Below, in pieces: positions 29,939 through 39,257 of a DNA stretch of 39,257 bases (within the stretch, counting starts at the first letter, position 1; each line of letters begins with the position of its first letter). The DNA comes from Acidobacteriota bacterium (lineage in GTDB: Bacteria > Acidobacteriota > Thermoanaerobaculia > Gp7-AA8), in contig JAFAVZ010000214.1 in the NCBI GenBank assembly GCA_019242175.1, positions 1 through 39,257 on the forward strand, given 5' to 3'. The position numbers and the translations under genes are program-made. Below the pieces are notes generated by a model. That model had not been told where the DNA came from. It ran no database searches and saw only the letters and a list, made by a program, of their open reading frames with translations.

Positions 29939-31993
29939 ATGCTACCGGTCGACCGGCACATCCCCGAAATCCTGGCCACGGTGCGCGAGCGCCGCGCGGC
30001 GGTGATCGTGGCGCCGCCCGGCTCCGGCAAAACCACCCGCATCCCGCCCGCCCTCGCACCCCTGGGCAAGACCATCCTGCTCCAGCCGCGACGCGTCGCC
30101 GCCCGCGCGCTCACGCGTCGCATCGCCAGCGAACAGCGTTGGACCATCGGCGAGGAGATCGGCTGGCAGATCCGTTTCGAGCGCCGGTTCTCCGACCGCA
30201 CGCAGCTCCTCGTCGCGACGGAAGGCATTCTCACCGCGCGCCTCCAATCGGATCCGCTGCTGAGCGACTTCCAGGTCGTCATCCTCGACGAGTTCCACGA
30301 GCGGAGCATCCACGCCGACGTCGCGCTCGCGCTCGTGAAGCAGGCGGCCGAGGCTCGGGACGATCTCGCGATCGTGGTGATGTCGGCGACGATGGACGCC
30401 ACCACGGTCTCCCGTTTTCTCGGTGACGCGCCGATCATCAACATCGAGGCGAAGCGCTTTCCGATCGACGTTCGCTATCGCGCCGGCGCGAGCATCGGCG
30501 CCGCGGTGCGCGAGACGTTGCAGGATGCGAAGGGCGACGTGCTCGCGTTCCTTCCCGGAGCGCGCGAGATCGAACGCGCGGCCGCGGAGCTGGCGGGCAT
30601 CGACGCGCTCGTGTTGCCGCTCCACGGCTCGCTCGAAGTCGACGCGCAGGAACGTGCGCTCGCGCCGGCCTCGCGGCGCAAAGTCATCCTCTCGACGAAC
30701 GTCGCCGAGACGTCGCTCACCGTGGAAGGCGTCACCGACGTCGTCGACGCCGGCCTGCACAAAGTCCTGCGCTTCGATGCCGAGACCGCCGTCGATCACC
30801 TCGTGCTGGAAAAGATCTCGCTCGACTCCGCGGAGCAGCGGGCCGGACGCGCAGGCCGCACGGCGCCGGGTCGCGCGACGCGCCTGTGGGATCCGCGCGA
30901 CATCCTGCGCGAGCATCGCGAGCCGGAAGTGCGCCGCATCGACCTGACGTCGACCGTGCTCGACATCCTCTCCTGGGGCGGCGATCCGCGCACGTTCGAA
31001 TGGTTCGAGAAGCCCGATCCATCGCGCATCGAAGCCGCCCTCGACCTCCTCCGCCTCCTCGGCGACACCAAAAACCTCCGCCGCTTTCCGCTGCATCCTC
31101 GGCTCGCGCGTCTCGTCCTCGCCGCACACGGCGCGCGCGACGCGATCGCGCTGGCCGTCGAGCTCTCCGGCGGCGCGCCGAACGAGATCCGCGAGCTCGC
31201 GAACATCGCCCGCCGCATCCTCGGCGACGCCTACCGCGAAGCGATCGACGACGAGACGTTCCGCCGTGCGGTGCTCGCCGGCTATCCGGATCGCGTCGCG
31301 ATGCGCCGCGGCACCGGTTTCACGCTTGCGACGGGGACTGGCGCGCAACTCGCGCGCGGCGTCGCCGATCCGGGCGGCGATTTCCTCGTCGCCCTCGACG
31401 TCACCGGCGACCAGATCCGGCGTGTGATCAAGATCGATCGCGACTGGATCGCGCCGACGCACCGCGACGTGGTCCATGCGATCGACGGCAACCGCGTCCG
31501 CGCCACCGAACGCGTCTGGCACCAGAAGCTGCTGCTCCGCGAGCAACAGGTGCCTGCCGATCCGGAGGAAGCGAAGCGCCTGCTCGCCGCGAACGCGAAG
31601 CCCGATCCGGTGCTCGCCGCGCGCCTCGCGTTCGCCGGCCTTTCCTCCGTCGACAAACGCCTCGACCAGATCGCCCCGACGTCGATCAAGTTGCCGAGCG
31701 GACGCAGCGCCAACCTCGAATACCGCGAAGACGGCAGCGTCGTCGCCTCGGCCAAACTGCAGGAGCTCTTCGGCCTCGCCGAAACCCCGCGCCTCGGCCC
31801 GAAACAGACGCCGATCACGTTTCAACTGCTCGCACCAAACGGCCGCCCCGTGCAGGTGACGCGCGACCTGCGCAGCTTCTGGAACAACACGTACCCCGAG
31901 GTACGGAAGGAGCTCCGCGGGCGATACCCGCGGCATCCCTGGCCGGACGATCCGTGGACCGCAGAAGCGACGCACCGCACGAAGAGGCGGTGA
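29939..31993 (+). CDS. hrpB: ATP-dependent helicase HrpB
   Basis: APPGSGKTTRIPPALAP, ILDEFHERSIHADVAL, VMSATMDATTV, SLDSAEQRAGRAGRTAPG, C-terminal NNTYPEVRKELRGRYPRHPWPDDP. Confidence 0.92.
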   Translation: MLPVDRHIPEILATVRERRAAVIVAPPGSGKTTRIPPALAPLGKTILLQPRRVAARALTRRIASEQRWTIGEEIGWQIRFERRFSDRTQLLVATEGILTARLQSDPLLSDFQVVILDEFHERSIHADVALALVKQAAEARDDLAIVVMSATMDATTVSRFLGDAPIINIEAKRFPIDVRYRAGASIGAAVRETLQDAKGDVLAFLPGAREIERAAAELAGIDALVLPLHGSLEVDAQERALAPASRRKVILSTNVAETSLTVEGVTDVVDAGLHKVLRFDAETAVDHLVLEKISLDSAEQRAGRAGRTAPGRATRLWDPRDILREHREPEVRRIDLTSTVLDILSWGGDPRTFEWFEKPDPSRIEAALDLLRLLGDTKNLRRFPLHPRLARLVLAAHGARDAIALAVELSGGAPNEIRELANIARRILGDAYREAIDDETFRRAVLAGYPDRVAMRRGTGFTLATGTGAQLARGVADPGGDFLVALDVTGDQIRRVIKIDRDWIAPTHRDVVHAIDGNRVRATERVWHQKLLLREQQVPADPEEAKRLLAANAKPDPVLAARLAFAGLSSVDKRLDQIAPTSIKLPSGRSANLEYREDGSVVASAKLQELFGLAETPRLGPKQTPITFQLLAPNGRPVQVTRDLRSFWNNTYPEVRKELRGRYPRHPWPDDPWTAEATHRTKRR

Positions 31994-31996
31994 GCC

Positions 31997-32080
31997 TGTC
32001 ATCCTGAGCCGCGAAGACGGCGAAGGATCTCCCGGTTCTTGCCAGGAGATCCTTCGTCCTCTTCGGGACTCAGGATGACA
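31997..32080 (+). repeat. Family A palindromic repeat between hrpB and the peptidase gene
   Basis: tgtcatcctgagccgcgaagacggcgaaggatctcccggttcttgccaggagatccttcgtcctcttcgggactcaggatgaca; long inverted arms. Confidence 0.9.
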
Positions 32081-32099
32081 TCTGTATCCTTCCCCTCGC

Positions 32100-34094
32100 A
32101 TGCAATCGCTCGTGCTCGCCCTTGCCCTCACGCTGCCCATCGACAAAGTCCAGACGGAGCTCGTCGCGAAGTACGGCGAGGCCCAGCGGCCGCGCATCGA
32201 GCGCGGCGTGCGCCAGGTCGCCGATTTCTGGCGCGCGGAAGACGGCGACGCCGCAGCGTTCGAGAGCTTCGCAACGACGAACTATCAACCGGACGGCGAG
32301 CCGCTCGACGCGCTCTTCAACCGTCTGCAGTTCACGTTGGAGTCGGTCGATGGCCACATGGCGGAGGTCTCGCGCGACTGGAAATGGCAGTCCGACCTCG
32401 ACGTCGGCACCGTCTATCCATTCGACGAGATCCAGGCGGGCTACGAGCCGTCCGCGCATCTCAATGAAGACCTCTTCGAGAACAAGCTCGCGCAAGTCGT
32501 GCTGCTGAACTTCCCGCTCACGACGCTCGAGCAGCGATTGAACGAAGGCGACAAGTGGTCGCGTCGCCAGTGGGCGGAGGCGAAGCTCGCCTTGCGTTTC
32601 TCGCGGCGCGTGCCGTCGCAGGTCAACGTCGAAGCGGGACGCGCGATCGCCACCGCCTCGCAATTCGTCGCCACGTACAACATCTGGATGCACCACGTCC
32701 TCGGGCCCAAAGGCGAGCGCCTCTTCCCGAAAGAGATGCGCCTCCTCGAGCACTGGAACCTGCGCGACGAGATCAAAGCCGACTACAGCGACGCGCAGAA
32801 CGGCATCGCCAAGCAGCGCATCCTCAAACGGGTCATGGAGCGCATCGTCGACGGCACCATTCCCTCGATTGTGGTCGACAATCCACGCGTCGACTGGAAC
32901 CCGTTCACGAATGAGGTGAAGCCGTCGACGATCGTCGATTACGACGCGGCGTCGCTCAGCAAACCGTCCGACGCCGGCGACGCGCCGCGTTACGCGATGA
33001 TCCTGTCGACGTTCCGCGCCGCGAAGCTCGCCGATCCGTATTCGCCAACCGCGCCGACGCACATCCAGCGCAAGTTCGATGAGGACCGCCAGCTGCCCGA
33101 GGCTCGGGTGAAGAAGATGCTGGAGGACATCGTTTCGTCGCCACTCGTCCCCCGAGTCGCGAAGCTCATCGAACAGCGCCTCGGCCGCAAGCTCGAGCCT
33201 TTCGACCTCTGGTACAACGGCTTCCGTCCGCGCGCGCAATACACCGAGGCGCAGCTCGACGAGATCGTGCGCAAACGCTATCCGACGGCTGACGCATACG
33301 CCAAGGACATGCCGCACTTGTTGGAGCAACTCGGCTTCACAAAGGAGCGCGCGCAATACCTGTCCGCGCGCATTGCGGTCGATCCCGCGCGCGGGTCGGG
33401 CCACGCACTGCCGGCATCGCATCGTGGAGACAAACCGCGTTTGCGCACGCGCGTCGGCAAGAACGGGATGGACTACAAAGGCTTCAACATCGCCGTGCAC
33501 GAGATGGGGCACACGGTCGAGCAGGTGTTCTCGCTCAATGACATCGATTACTACTCGCTGTCGAGCGTGCCGAACAACGCTTTCACCGAGGCGCTGGCGT
33601 TCGTATTCCAGGCGAAGGATCTGGAGCTGCTCGGATTGGATAAGCCGGCCGACGCGCGCAAGATGCAAACGCTGAACGATTTCTGGGGGACTTATGAAAT
33701 CGCTGGCGTGGCGCTCGTCGAGATGCAGATGTGGCATTGGATGTACGACCATCCGAATGCCACGCCGGCGCAATTGCGCGATGCGACCGTCGCGATCTCC
33801 AAGGACATCTGGAACCGCTATTACGCGCCGATCTTCGGCGAACGCGACGTCACGCTCCTCGGCGTCTACGCGCACATGGTCAATTACATGATGTATCTGC
33901 CTGATTACCCGATCGGCCACATGATCGCGTTCCAGATCGAGGAGCAGATGGAGAAGGCGGGCAACATCGGCGCGGAGTTCGAACGGATGTCGAAGTTCGG
34001 CAGCGTGACGCCCGATCTCTGGATGCGTCACGCTGCCGGTGCGCCCGTCGGTCCCGAAGCGCTGTTGGCGGCTACGGAGCGGGCACTGCGCTAG
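32100..34094 (+). CDS. Zinc metallopeptidase-like protein (gluzincin type)
   Basis: HEMGH zinc motif in KGFNIAVHEMGHTVEQVF followed by NNAFTEALAFVFQ (candidate third ligand Glu). Confidence 0.7.
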   Translation: MQSLVLALALTLPIDKVQTELVAKYGEAQRPRIERGVRQVADFWRAEDGDAAAFESFATTNYQPDGEPLDALFNRLQFTLESVDGHMAEVSRDWKWQSDLDVGTVYPFDEIQAGYEPSAHLNEDLFENKLAQVVLLNFPLTTLEQRLNEGDKWSRRQWAEAKLALRFSRRVPSQVNVEAGRAIATASQFVATYNIWMHHVLGPKGERLFPKEMRLLEHWNLRDEIKADYSDAQNGIAKQRILKRVMERIVDGTIPSIVVDNPRVDWNPFTNEVKPSTIVDYDAASLSKPSDAGDAPRYAMILSTFRAAKLADPYSPTAPTHIQRKFDEDRQLPEARVKKMLEDIVSSPLVPRVAKLIEQRLGRKLEPFDLWYNGFRPRAQYTEAQLDEIVRKRYPTADAYAKDMPHLLEQLGFTKERAQYLSARIAVDPARGSGHALPASHRGDKPRLRTRVGKNGMDYKGFNIAVHEMGHTVEQVFSLNDIDYYSLSSVPNNAFTEALAFVFQAKDLELLGLDKPADARKMQTLNDFWGTYEIAGVALVEMQMWHWMYDHPNATPAQLRDATVAISKDIWNRYYAPIFGERDVTLLGVYAHMVNYMMYLPDYPIGHMIAFQIEEQMEKAGNIGAEFERMSKFGSVTPDLWMRHAAGAPVGPEALLAATERALR

Positions 34095-34097
34095 TCG

Positions 34098-34712
34098 TTA
34101 CTTCTTCGCGCCCGTTTCGAGGTTGATCTCGATGTGCACGTCGTCGCCGACGAGAACGCCGCCGTTGTCCAGCGCCTTGTTCCAGTTGACGCCGTAGTCC
34201 TTGCGGTTGACGGTCGTTTCCAGCGCGAAGCCGGCCTTGGTGTTGCCCCACGGATCCTTCTGCGTGCCGAGGAACTGGACCGGGAGCGTGACGCGCTTCG
34301 TGACGCCGTGGATGGTGAGGTCGCCGGTGACGGAGTAGAGATCCTTCGTCTTCGTCGGTGCGATCGAAGTGCTCTTGAACGTGATGTCCGGGTACTTGTC
34401 GGCGTCGAAAAAGTCGGCGGTGCGAAGGTGCTTGTCGCGGTCGGGCGTGTTCGTGTTGATGCTGGCCGTCTTGATGGTGAACTCCACCGAAGACGCGGCC
34501 GGCTTGGCCGGATCGGCGACGATCGTGCCGCTGAAGTCGTCGAAGCGGCCGCGCACCTTCGACATCATGTGCCGCACGTCGAACGTGACCTCGGAGTGGT
34601 TTTTGTCGACGACCCACGTCTGCGGCGGGGCGGCGGCCTGTTGTTGCGCGGCGAGCGGCAGCGCGGCGGTGACGGCGAGAGCGGCGGTGAGGATGAATTT
34701 ACGCATAGTCAT
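34098..34712 (-). CDS. YceI-family protein
   Basis: Signal peptide; TWVVDKNHSEVTFDVRHMMSKVRGRFDDFSGTIVAD...DKYPDITFKST...GDLTIHGVTKRVTLPVQF. Confidence 0.93.
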   Translation of the reverse strand: MTMRKFILTAALAVTAALPLAAQQQAAAPPQTWVVDKNHSEVTFDVRHMMSKVRGRFDDFSGTIVADPAKPAASSVEFTIKTASINTNTPDRDKHLRTADFFDADKYPDITFKSTSIAPTKTKDLYSVTGDLTIHGVTKRVTLPVQFLGTQKDPWGNTKAGFALETTVNRKDYGVNWNKALDNGGVLVGDDVHIEINLETGAKK

Positions 34713-35197
34713 TGACCTCCATCGAAAAACGAATGCATTCCATCGCGCAGCCGGTCGAGGATGGCGACCAGCTGCGCAAGCTCTTTTTTCGTGACTCCGG
34801 ACAGGGCGTCGGTTTGGGCCGCGGCGGCCGGCGCGTCAATGCTCGCCAGGAGCGAGAGCCCATCCGGCGTAATGCGGCAGAAGACCTGACGGCGGTCGGT
34901 CGGGCAACGCTCCCGGCCGACGAGGGCCTTCGCCTCGAGGCGATCGATCAGGCGCGTGATGCCCGGCGTCTGCTCGATCATCCGTTCCGCGATCTCCAAC
35001 GTCGGCAGACCATCGGCTCCCGCGCCGCGCAGAATGCGCAGCACGTTATATTGCTGGACGGTGATGCCCAGCGGCTCTACGAGATCGCTCATCACTCGCC
35101 GGACGAGATCGGCCGTGCGCAGAAGCGCAACCGCTGCTTCCGCGGTGCGGGAGGGGAACGGACGCTGCTGTTTCAGCTCCTTCTGGATGCTGGCCAC
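34709..35197 (-). CDS. MarR-family transcriptional regulator
   Basis: LVEPLGITVQQYNVLRILRGAGADGLPTLEIAERMIEQTPGITRLIDRLEAKALVGRERCPTDRRQVFCRITPDG; GTG start; overlaps the YceI start. Confidence 0.9.
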   Translation of the reverse strand: MASIQKELKQQRPFPSRTAEAAVALLRTADLVRRVMSDLVEPLGITVQQYNVLRILRGAGADGLPTLEIAERMIEQTPGITRLIDRLEAKALVGRERCPTDRRQVFCRITPDGLSLLASIDAPAAAAQTDALSGVTKKELAQLVAILDRLRDGMHSFFDGGQ

Positions 35198-35203
35198 GTC
35201 GAT

Positions 35204-35232
35204 ACATTACAGGACAATAGTTGATGTGTCAA
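35204..35232 (-). promoter_or_regulatory. Sigma70-like promoter with inverted repeat over the -35 element (candidate MarR operator)
   Basis: Minus strand TTGACA-N17-TAATGT; TTGA-cACA-TCAA-type inverted half-sites at 35221-35232. Confidence 0.55.
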
Positions 35233-36012
35233 GTAATCGACGAGCCATTACAATTGCCACACATGTTTCCCCACGAATTTGCGGATCTCCTGAACGCGCG
35301 CGGCCGTCGCCTGATCGACTCCCCTCAGCGTTTCGACGTCTTCCACAAGCGCGGCGAGACGCCGGTGATCGTGTTGTCGGATCTCATTGACGATGCGACC
35401 GCAAAGCGCTGCATCCAGACGCTCGACCAGGCCTTCTATCCGCTGCTGCGCCGCATGCACACGCCCATCCCGCGCGAGGCGATCACCGGGATGAAGAAGA
35501 ATTACAGCGACACGCTGCGCAAGACCGTGCGCGTGAAGACGGCGACGCTGAATTCGCGGAAATCGCAGGCGCTCGACGCCGGCCGATCCACGGGCCTCAG
35601 CCAGATGATGGAGTCGCAGAGCTTCCTCCGCTTCGCCGAGTGCATCGTCGGCGCGCCGCTGAACGACGCGCATTGGGGCCGCCAGGTGATCTGCTACGAA
35701 CGCGGCGACTACAGCGGCCCGCACAACGATCACCACCCCGAGTCGCCCGTGGCCCGCAACGGCTTTGTGGACCTGCACATCATGTTCTCGAACGACGCCG
35801 TGCAATCGCAGTGGCTCGTCTACGAGGAACGCGGCTTCCTGTCCCAATCGCACGAGGTAGGAACGACGTCCGGCATCGCCGTCTATCGCCTCCCCTTCTG
35901 GCATTACACGACGCCGCTCGTCGCACGGCCGGGGCGGGAGAAGGATGCGAGACGGTGGCTGCTGCTCGGGTCGTTCGACTTCGACCCGCCGTTGAAGAAG
36001 CTGCAGTACTAG
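35221..36012 (+). CDS. Putative 2OG-Fe(II) oxygenase-like protein (true start may be ATG 35263)
   Basis: YERGDYSGPHNDHHPES (H-x-D), distal WHYTTPLV...RRWLLLGSF (candidate His/Arg). Confidence 0.5.
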   Translation: MMCQVIDEPLQLPHMFPHEFADLLNARGRRLIDSPQRFDVFHKRGETPVIVLSDLIDDATAKRCIQTLDQAFYPLLRRMHTPIPREAITGMKKNYSDTLRKTVRVKTATLNSRKSQALDAGRSTGLSQMMESQSFLRFAECIVGAPLNDAHWGRQVICYERGDYSGPHNDHHPESPVARNGFVDLHIMFSNDAVQSQWLVYEERGFLSQSHEVGTTSGIAVYRLPFWHYTTPLVARPGREKDARRWLLLGSFDFDPPLKKLQY

Positions 36013-38210
36013 CGATCCTGAACGTGGGGACCGGCTTCAGCCGGTCCCGGAACGGGCTGAAGCCCGTTCCCACGTCGTAGCAAGTCCGCCACGATCCGCC
36101 GCAGCTCCTCCGGTTCCACCGGTTTTGCCACGTACGCCGTGAACCCGGCGCGCATCGCGGCCTCGCGGTCCTCGGGGCGGGCGTATGCGGTCAGCGCGAC
36201 GACGGGCATCGTCGAGCCGCGGGCGCGCAGGCGGCGTAGCAGTTCGTAGCCATCCATGTCGGGCATGCCGAGGTCGGTGATCACGGCGTCGGGCGTCCAG
36301 TCTTCGAGCGTCGCCAGCGCCTCGGTCGCCGAGGAGAGGATGCGGATGTCGGCGCCGGCCATGCGGAACACGGCGAGCGCGTAAGTCCGCACGGACTCCT
36401 CGTCGTCGACGGCGAGGATGCGCGCGCCGCGAAGGCTGCCGCCGTCAAACTCGGGCTGCGTCTCGTCCTTCGGCCGCACCTCGGGCGAAAGCAGCGGGAG
36501 GCGAACGCGGAACGTCGCGCCGCGGCCCTCCCCTTCGCTCGCCGCTTCCACGCGGCCGCCGTGCATGTCGACGAGATGGCGCACGATCGCCAGGCCGAGT
36601 CCGAGGCCGGTGTAGGCACGGGTCATCGAGCTGTCCGCCTGGCGGAAACGCTCGAACACGTGCGGCAGGAACGCGGGCTCGATGCCCTGGCCGGTATCGG
36701 CCACCTCGAGCAACGCGAACGGACCTTCGGAGCGCATGGTCACGCGCACGCGGCCGTCGCGCGGCGTGAACTTCACCGCGTTCGAGAGCAGATTCCAGAG
36801 CACCTGCTGGATGCGATGCGCGTCGCCGTTCACGATCAGCGGCTCGGTGGAGAGCGCGCGGTCGACGCGCACGCCTTTGGCCTCCGCGACCGGCGTCACC
36901 GAGTTGATCGCCGCCGCGACGACCGGCCCGAGCTCCATTGGCCGCGGCTCGAGGTGCATCTTGCCGGCGGTGATGCGCGAGACGTCGAGCAGATCGTCGA
37001 TCAGCTGGGCCTGGGCGCGGGAGCTCTTCTGGATCGCATCGATCGCCGTCTTGTTCGTTTCCTCGTCGAGATCTTCTTCCCCGAGTAGACGGGCCCACCC
37101 GATGATCGCCGTCATCGGCGTGCGCAGCTCGTGCGACAGCGTCGCCAGGAACTCGTCCTTCGCCTGATTCGCGCGCTGCATCTCCGCCTCCGACCGGCGC
37201 AGCCGTTCCGCCGTCGCTTCGGCATCCGCGCGGCCGCGCGTCTGGAGCCGGACGAGCGTGAAGATGAGGAACGTGATGATCAGGCCGCCGGCGAGCGTTG
37301 CGAACGCGAGCACCGAGGCCGTGTTCGCGCCGTCGCGACGAAAGACGAGCGTCCAGTGCCGTCCGGCGACGACGACGTCGAGCTGGCGGCGGAAGTGGCC
37401 GTCCGTCGCCTCTCCGGTGCGGAAGAGCAGATGCTGCGGATCGAGCTGCGTGCCGTCGTAGATCTCGATCGCGTCGATGTCGCGTCGATGCTGCGCGTCG
37501 ATGAGATCCGACAGCAGCTCCTCGGAGCGGAACGGCGCGTAAACCCAGCCATAGAGCGTCTCCCGCCGTTTCTCCGGCTCCTCCGGGATCTCGCGCGTCG
37601 TGTAGATCGGCGTGAAGATCGCGAAACCGACGCGCTGCGGCTCGCCGGCCGGACGCAGGAGAAGGAGGCGGCCCGTCGCGGTCGCCTGGCCCGAGTCGCG
37701 GGCACGGATCATCGCTCCACGCCGGGTAGGATCGGTCAACATGTCGAAGCCGAGGACCATGCGGTTGCGCATCTCCGCGGGCTCGAGGACGATCACCGCC
37801 GAATACTCATCGCGGTCGCTTTCGGGCCAGACACGGAAGTCCGGATAGCTCTCCGTGTGCATCGTGTTGACGACGTCGCTCAGCCGGTCCTTCGGGAAGC
37901 GGAGGATGAGACCGACGCCTTGCATGCCGGGAAAGTTCTTCGGCACGTCGAGATGGCGAACGTAGTCGCGGAACTCGTCCTGCGTCACGCTTTGCTCGGC
38001 GGCGAAGAGGCTGTTCGCGGCTTTGAGCGTGCTGATGTCCGTGAGGATGCGGCTCTGGATCGCATCGCGGGCCATCTGCGACGCGCTCTCGAAACGGGCG
38101 CGCACCGCCAGCTCCGCCATGCGCGAGACGTACACCGTCGCAATGCCCGTCAACAGCAGGAAGACGGCGAGCACGAGCCACGGGGCGAACCGGTCGGGAG
38201 AGCGGGACAT
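36009..38210 (-). CDS. CHASE-domain hybrid sensor histidine kinase with C-terminal receiver
   Basis: TM then CHASE-like region GLILRFPKDRL...; LATLSHELRTPMTAIIGWARLL (HisKA); VADTGQGIEPAFLPHVFERFRQ (HATPase); RILAVDDEESVR...DLGMPDMDGYELLRRLR...AKPV (receiver). Confidence 0.92.
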   Translation of the reverse strand: MSRSPDRFAPWLVLAVFLLLTGIATVYVSRMAELAVRARFESASQMARDAIQSRILTDISTLKAANSLFAAEQSVTQDEFRDYVRHLDVPKNFPGMQGVGLILRFPKDRLSDVVNTMHTESYPDFRVWPESDRDEYSAVIVLEPAEMRNRMVLGFDMLTDPTRRGAMIRARDSGQATATGRLLLLRPAGEPQRVGFAIFTPIYTTREIPEEPEKRRETLYGWVYAPFRSEELLSDLIDAQHRRDIDAIEIYDGTQLDPQHLLFRTGEATDGHFRRQLDVVVAGRHWTLVFRRDGANTASVLAFATLAGGLIITFLIFTLVRLQTRGRADAEATAERLRRSEAEMQRANQAKDEFLATLSHELRTPMTAIIGWARLLGEEDLDEETNKTAIDAIQKSSRAQAQLIDDLLDVSRITAGKMHLEPRPMELGPVVAAAINSVTPVAEAKGVRVDRALSTEPLIVNGDAHRIQQVLWNLLSNAVKFTPRDGRVRVTMRSEGPFALLEVADTGQGIEPAFLPHVFERFRQADSSMTRAYTGLGLGLAIVRHLVDMHGGRVEAASEGEGRGATFRVRLPLLSPEVRPKDETQPEFDGGSLRGARILAVDDEESVRTYALAVFRMAGADIRILSSATEALATLEDWTPDAVITDLGMPDMDGYELLRRLRARGSTMPVVALTAYARPEDREAAMRAGFTAYVAKPVEPEELRRIVADLLRRGNGLQPVPGPAEAGPHVQDR
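36022..36075 (-). repeat. Family B palindromic repeat encoding the C-terminal tail of the kinase
   Basis: acgtggggaccggcttcagccggtcccggaacgggctgaagcccgttcccacg; translated tail RGNGLQPVPGPAEAGPHVQDR. Confidence 0.85.
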
Positions 38211-38211
38211 G

Positions 38212-39257
38212 CTATGCAAGACGCGCAGCGTGGATCCCGGCGAGACGGCCGCTCGTCCAGGCCCACTGAAAGTTGTACCCGCCGATTTTCCCATCGACAT
38301 CGAGGATCTCGCCGCAGAGAAAAAGCCCGTCACACTTTCGCGACTGCATGGTAGAGACGTCGATCTCCGCCAACGGCACGCCGCCCGCCGTCACCTCCGC
38401 GAAGTCGAAACCGCGATCGCGAGTCACGGGGAGCCGGCGTTCCGTCATCTCTTGGACGAGTCGGCGGCGCTCGTCGCGGCTGATGCGACCGAGGGTTTTG
38501 TCGATGTTTGCGAAAACGTCGACGAGGCGGTCGGGCAGGCGGCGCTTGAGAAAGCCCGCCGCGGTCACGTGCGGATTGCGTTTCGCCGCGTCGAGGAGGG
38601 CAGCGGCGAGATCCACGTCCGGTAGAAAGTTTGCGAAGAGCGACGCCGGCTGATAGGCGATCCAGTGGCGGCTGATGTCGAGCACCGCGGGACCGCTGAT
38701 GCCGAAGTGCGTGAAGAGCATCGGCCCGCGCTCGCGATGGAGCACGCGGCCCGTTTCGGAACGGACGCTCAACTCCGCCTCGACGCTCGTGCCGGAAAGC
38801 GGCGGCGGATCGGCGAGGAGGAGCGGGACCAGAGCGGGGAAGAGATCCGTCACGGAGTGGCCCACGCCGCGGACGAGGGCGTAGCCGCTGCCGTCGCTGC
38901 CGGTTTTCGGGACGCTGCGCCCGCCCGTCGCGAGGATCACGCGCTTCGCCAACGCAAATGCGTCGTCGAGCGAGGTGATGCGCTGGCCGGTGCGGATCTC
39001 CACCTTGCCCGCGGCACGGAGCAGCGCATCGACGACCGTGCGCGCCTTGTCCGAGACGGGGAAGAGCTTGCCGCCTTCCTCCCGCTTCAGTCTCACGCCG
39101 AGCTCCTCGAAGAAAGCGGTCGTTGCCGGCACGTCGAACGTGCGCAACACCTTCGCGATCGCGTTGCGATTGCCGTTGAAGTCGTCGGGACGGACGACGT
39201 CGTGCGTGACGTTGCAACGGCCGCCGCCGGAGATGAGGATCTTCGCGCCGATGCGCG
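38212..39257 (-). CDS. YhiN/HI0933-like FAD-binding protein (5' end outside window)
   Basis: Open frame to window edge: KILISGGGRCNVTHDVVRPDDF...; LFPVSDKARTVVDALL; FTHFGISGPAVLDISR; CGEILDVDGKIGGYNFQWAWTSGRLAG. Confidence 0.9.
   Translation of the reverse strand, partial: RIGAKILISGGGRCNVTHDVVRPDDFNGNRNAIAKVLRTFDVPATTAFFEELGVRLKREEGGKLFPVSDKARTVVDALLRAAGKVEIRTGQRITSLDDAFALAKRVILATGGRSVPKTGSDGSGYALVRGVGHSVTDLFPALVPLLLADPPPLSGTSVEAELSVRSETGRVLHRERGPMLFTHFGISGPAVLDISRHWIAYQPASLFANFLPDVDLAAALLDAAKRNPHVTAAGFLKRRLPDRLVDVFANIDKTLGRISRDERRRLVQEMTERRLPVTRDRGFDFAEVTAGGVPLAEIDVSTMQSRKCDGLFLCGEILDVDGKIGGYNFQWAWTSGRLAGIHAARLA

Overview
This is a 39.3-kb, high-GC bacterial window. The repeat style resembles what I associate with Acidobacteriota or related uncultured lineages, but that is inference only. 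The centrepiece is an ~18.2-kb minus-strand gene train (23542->5329) of eight genes with 4-bp ATGA overlaps or gaps of 17 bp or less. In order it encodes a GT87-like membrane glycosyltransferase, a DUF5916/CBM9-like outer-membrane protein, three NRPS proteins (C-A-PCP, C-A-PCP, C-A-PCP-reductase), an MFS exporter, a DUF6875-like protein and a kynurenine 3-monooxygenase-like flavoenzyme. I do not recognise it as a known biosynthetic cluster. The second notable system is a set of at least four families of short palindromic repeats scattered through the window. Several lie in-frame inside ORFs: all three NRPS genes, the GT87 gene and the C-terminus of a histidine kinase. Two neighbouring NRPS modules carry different repeat families in the same A-domain loop. 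One repeat family is also amplified into a 237-bp-period tandem array (26988-27799). Flanking genes are an AAA/TPR protein, a frameshifted GT4-APH fusion, Nudix, MBL-fold, methyltransferase, sulfatase-TPR, HrpB helicase, a zinc metallopeptidase, YceI/MarR, a putative 2OG-Fe(II) oxygenase, a CHASE-type hybrid histidine kinase and a partial YhiN-like flavoprotein. No tRNA, rRNA or CRISPR was recognised. All calls come from reading translations and motifs; no database search was run.
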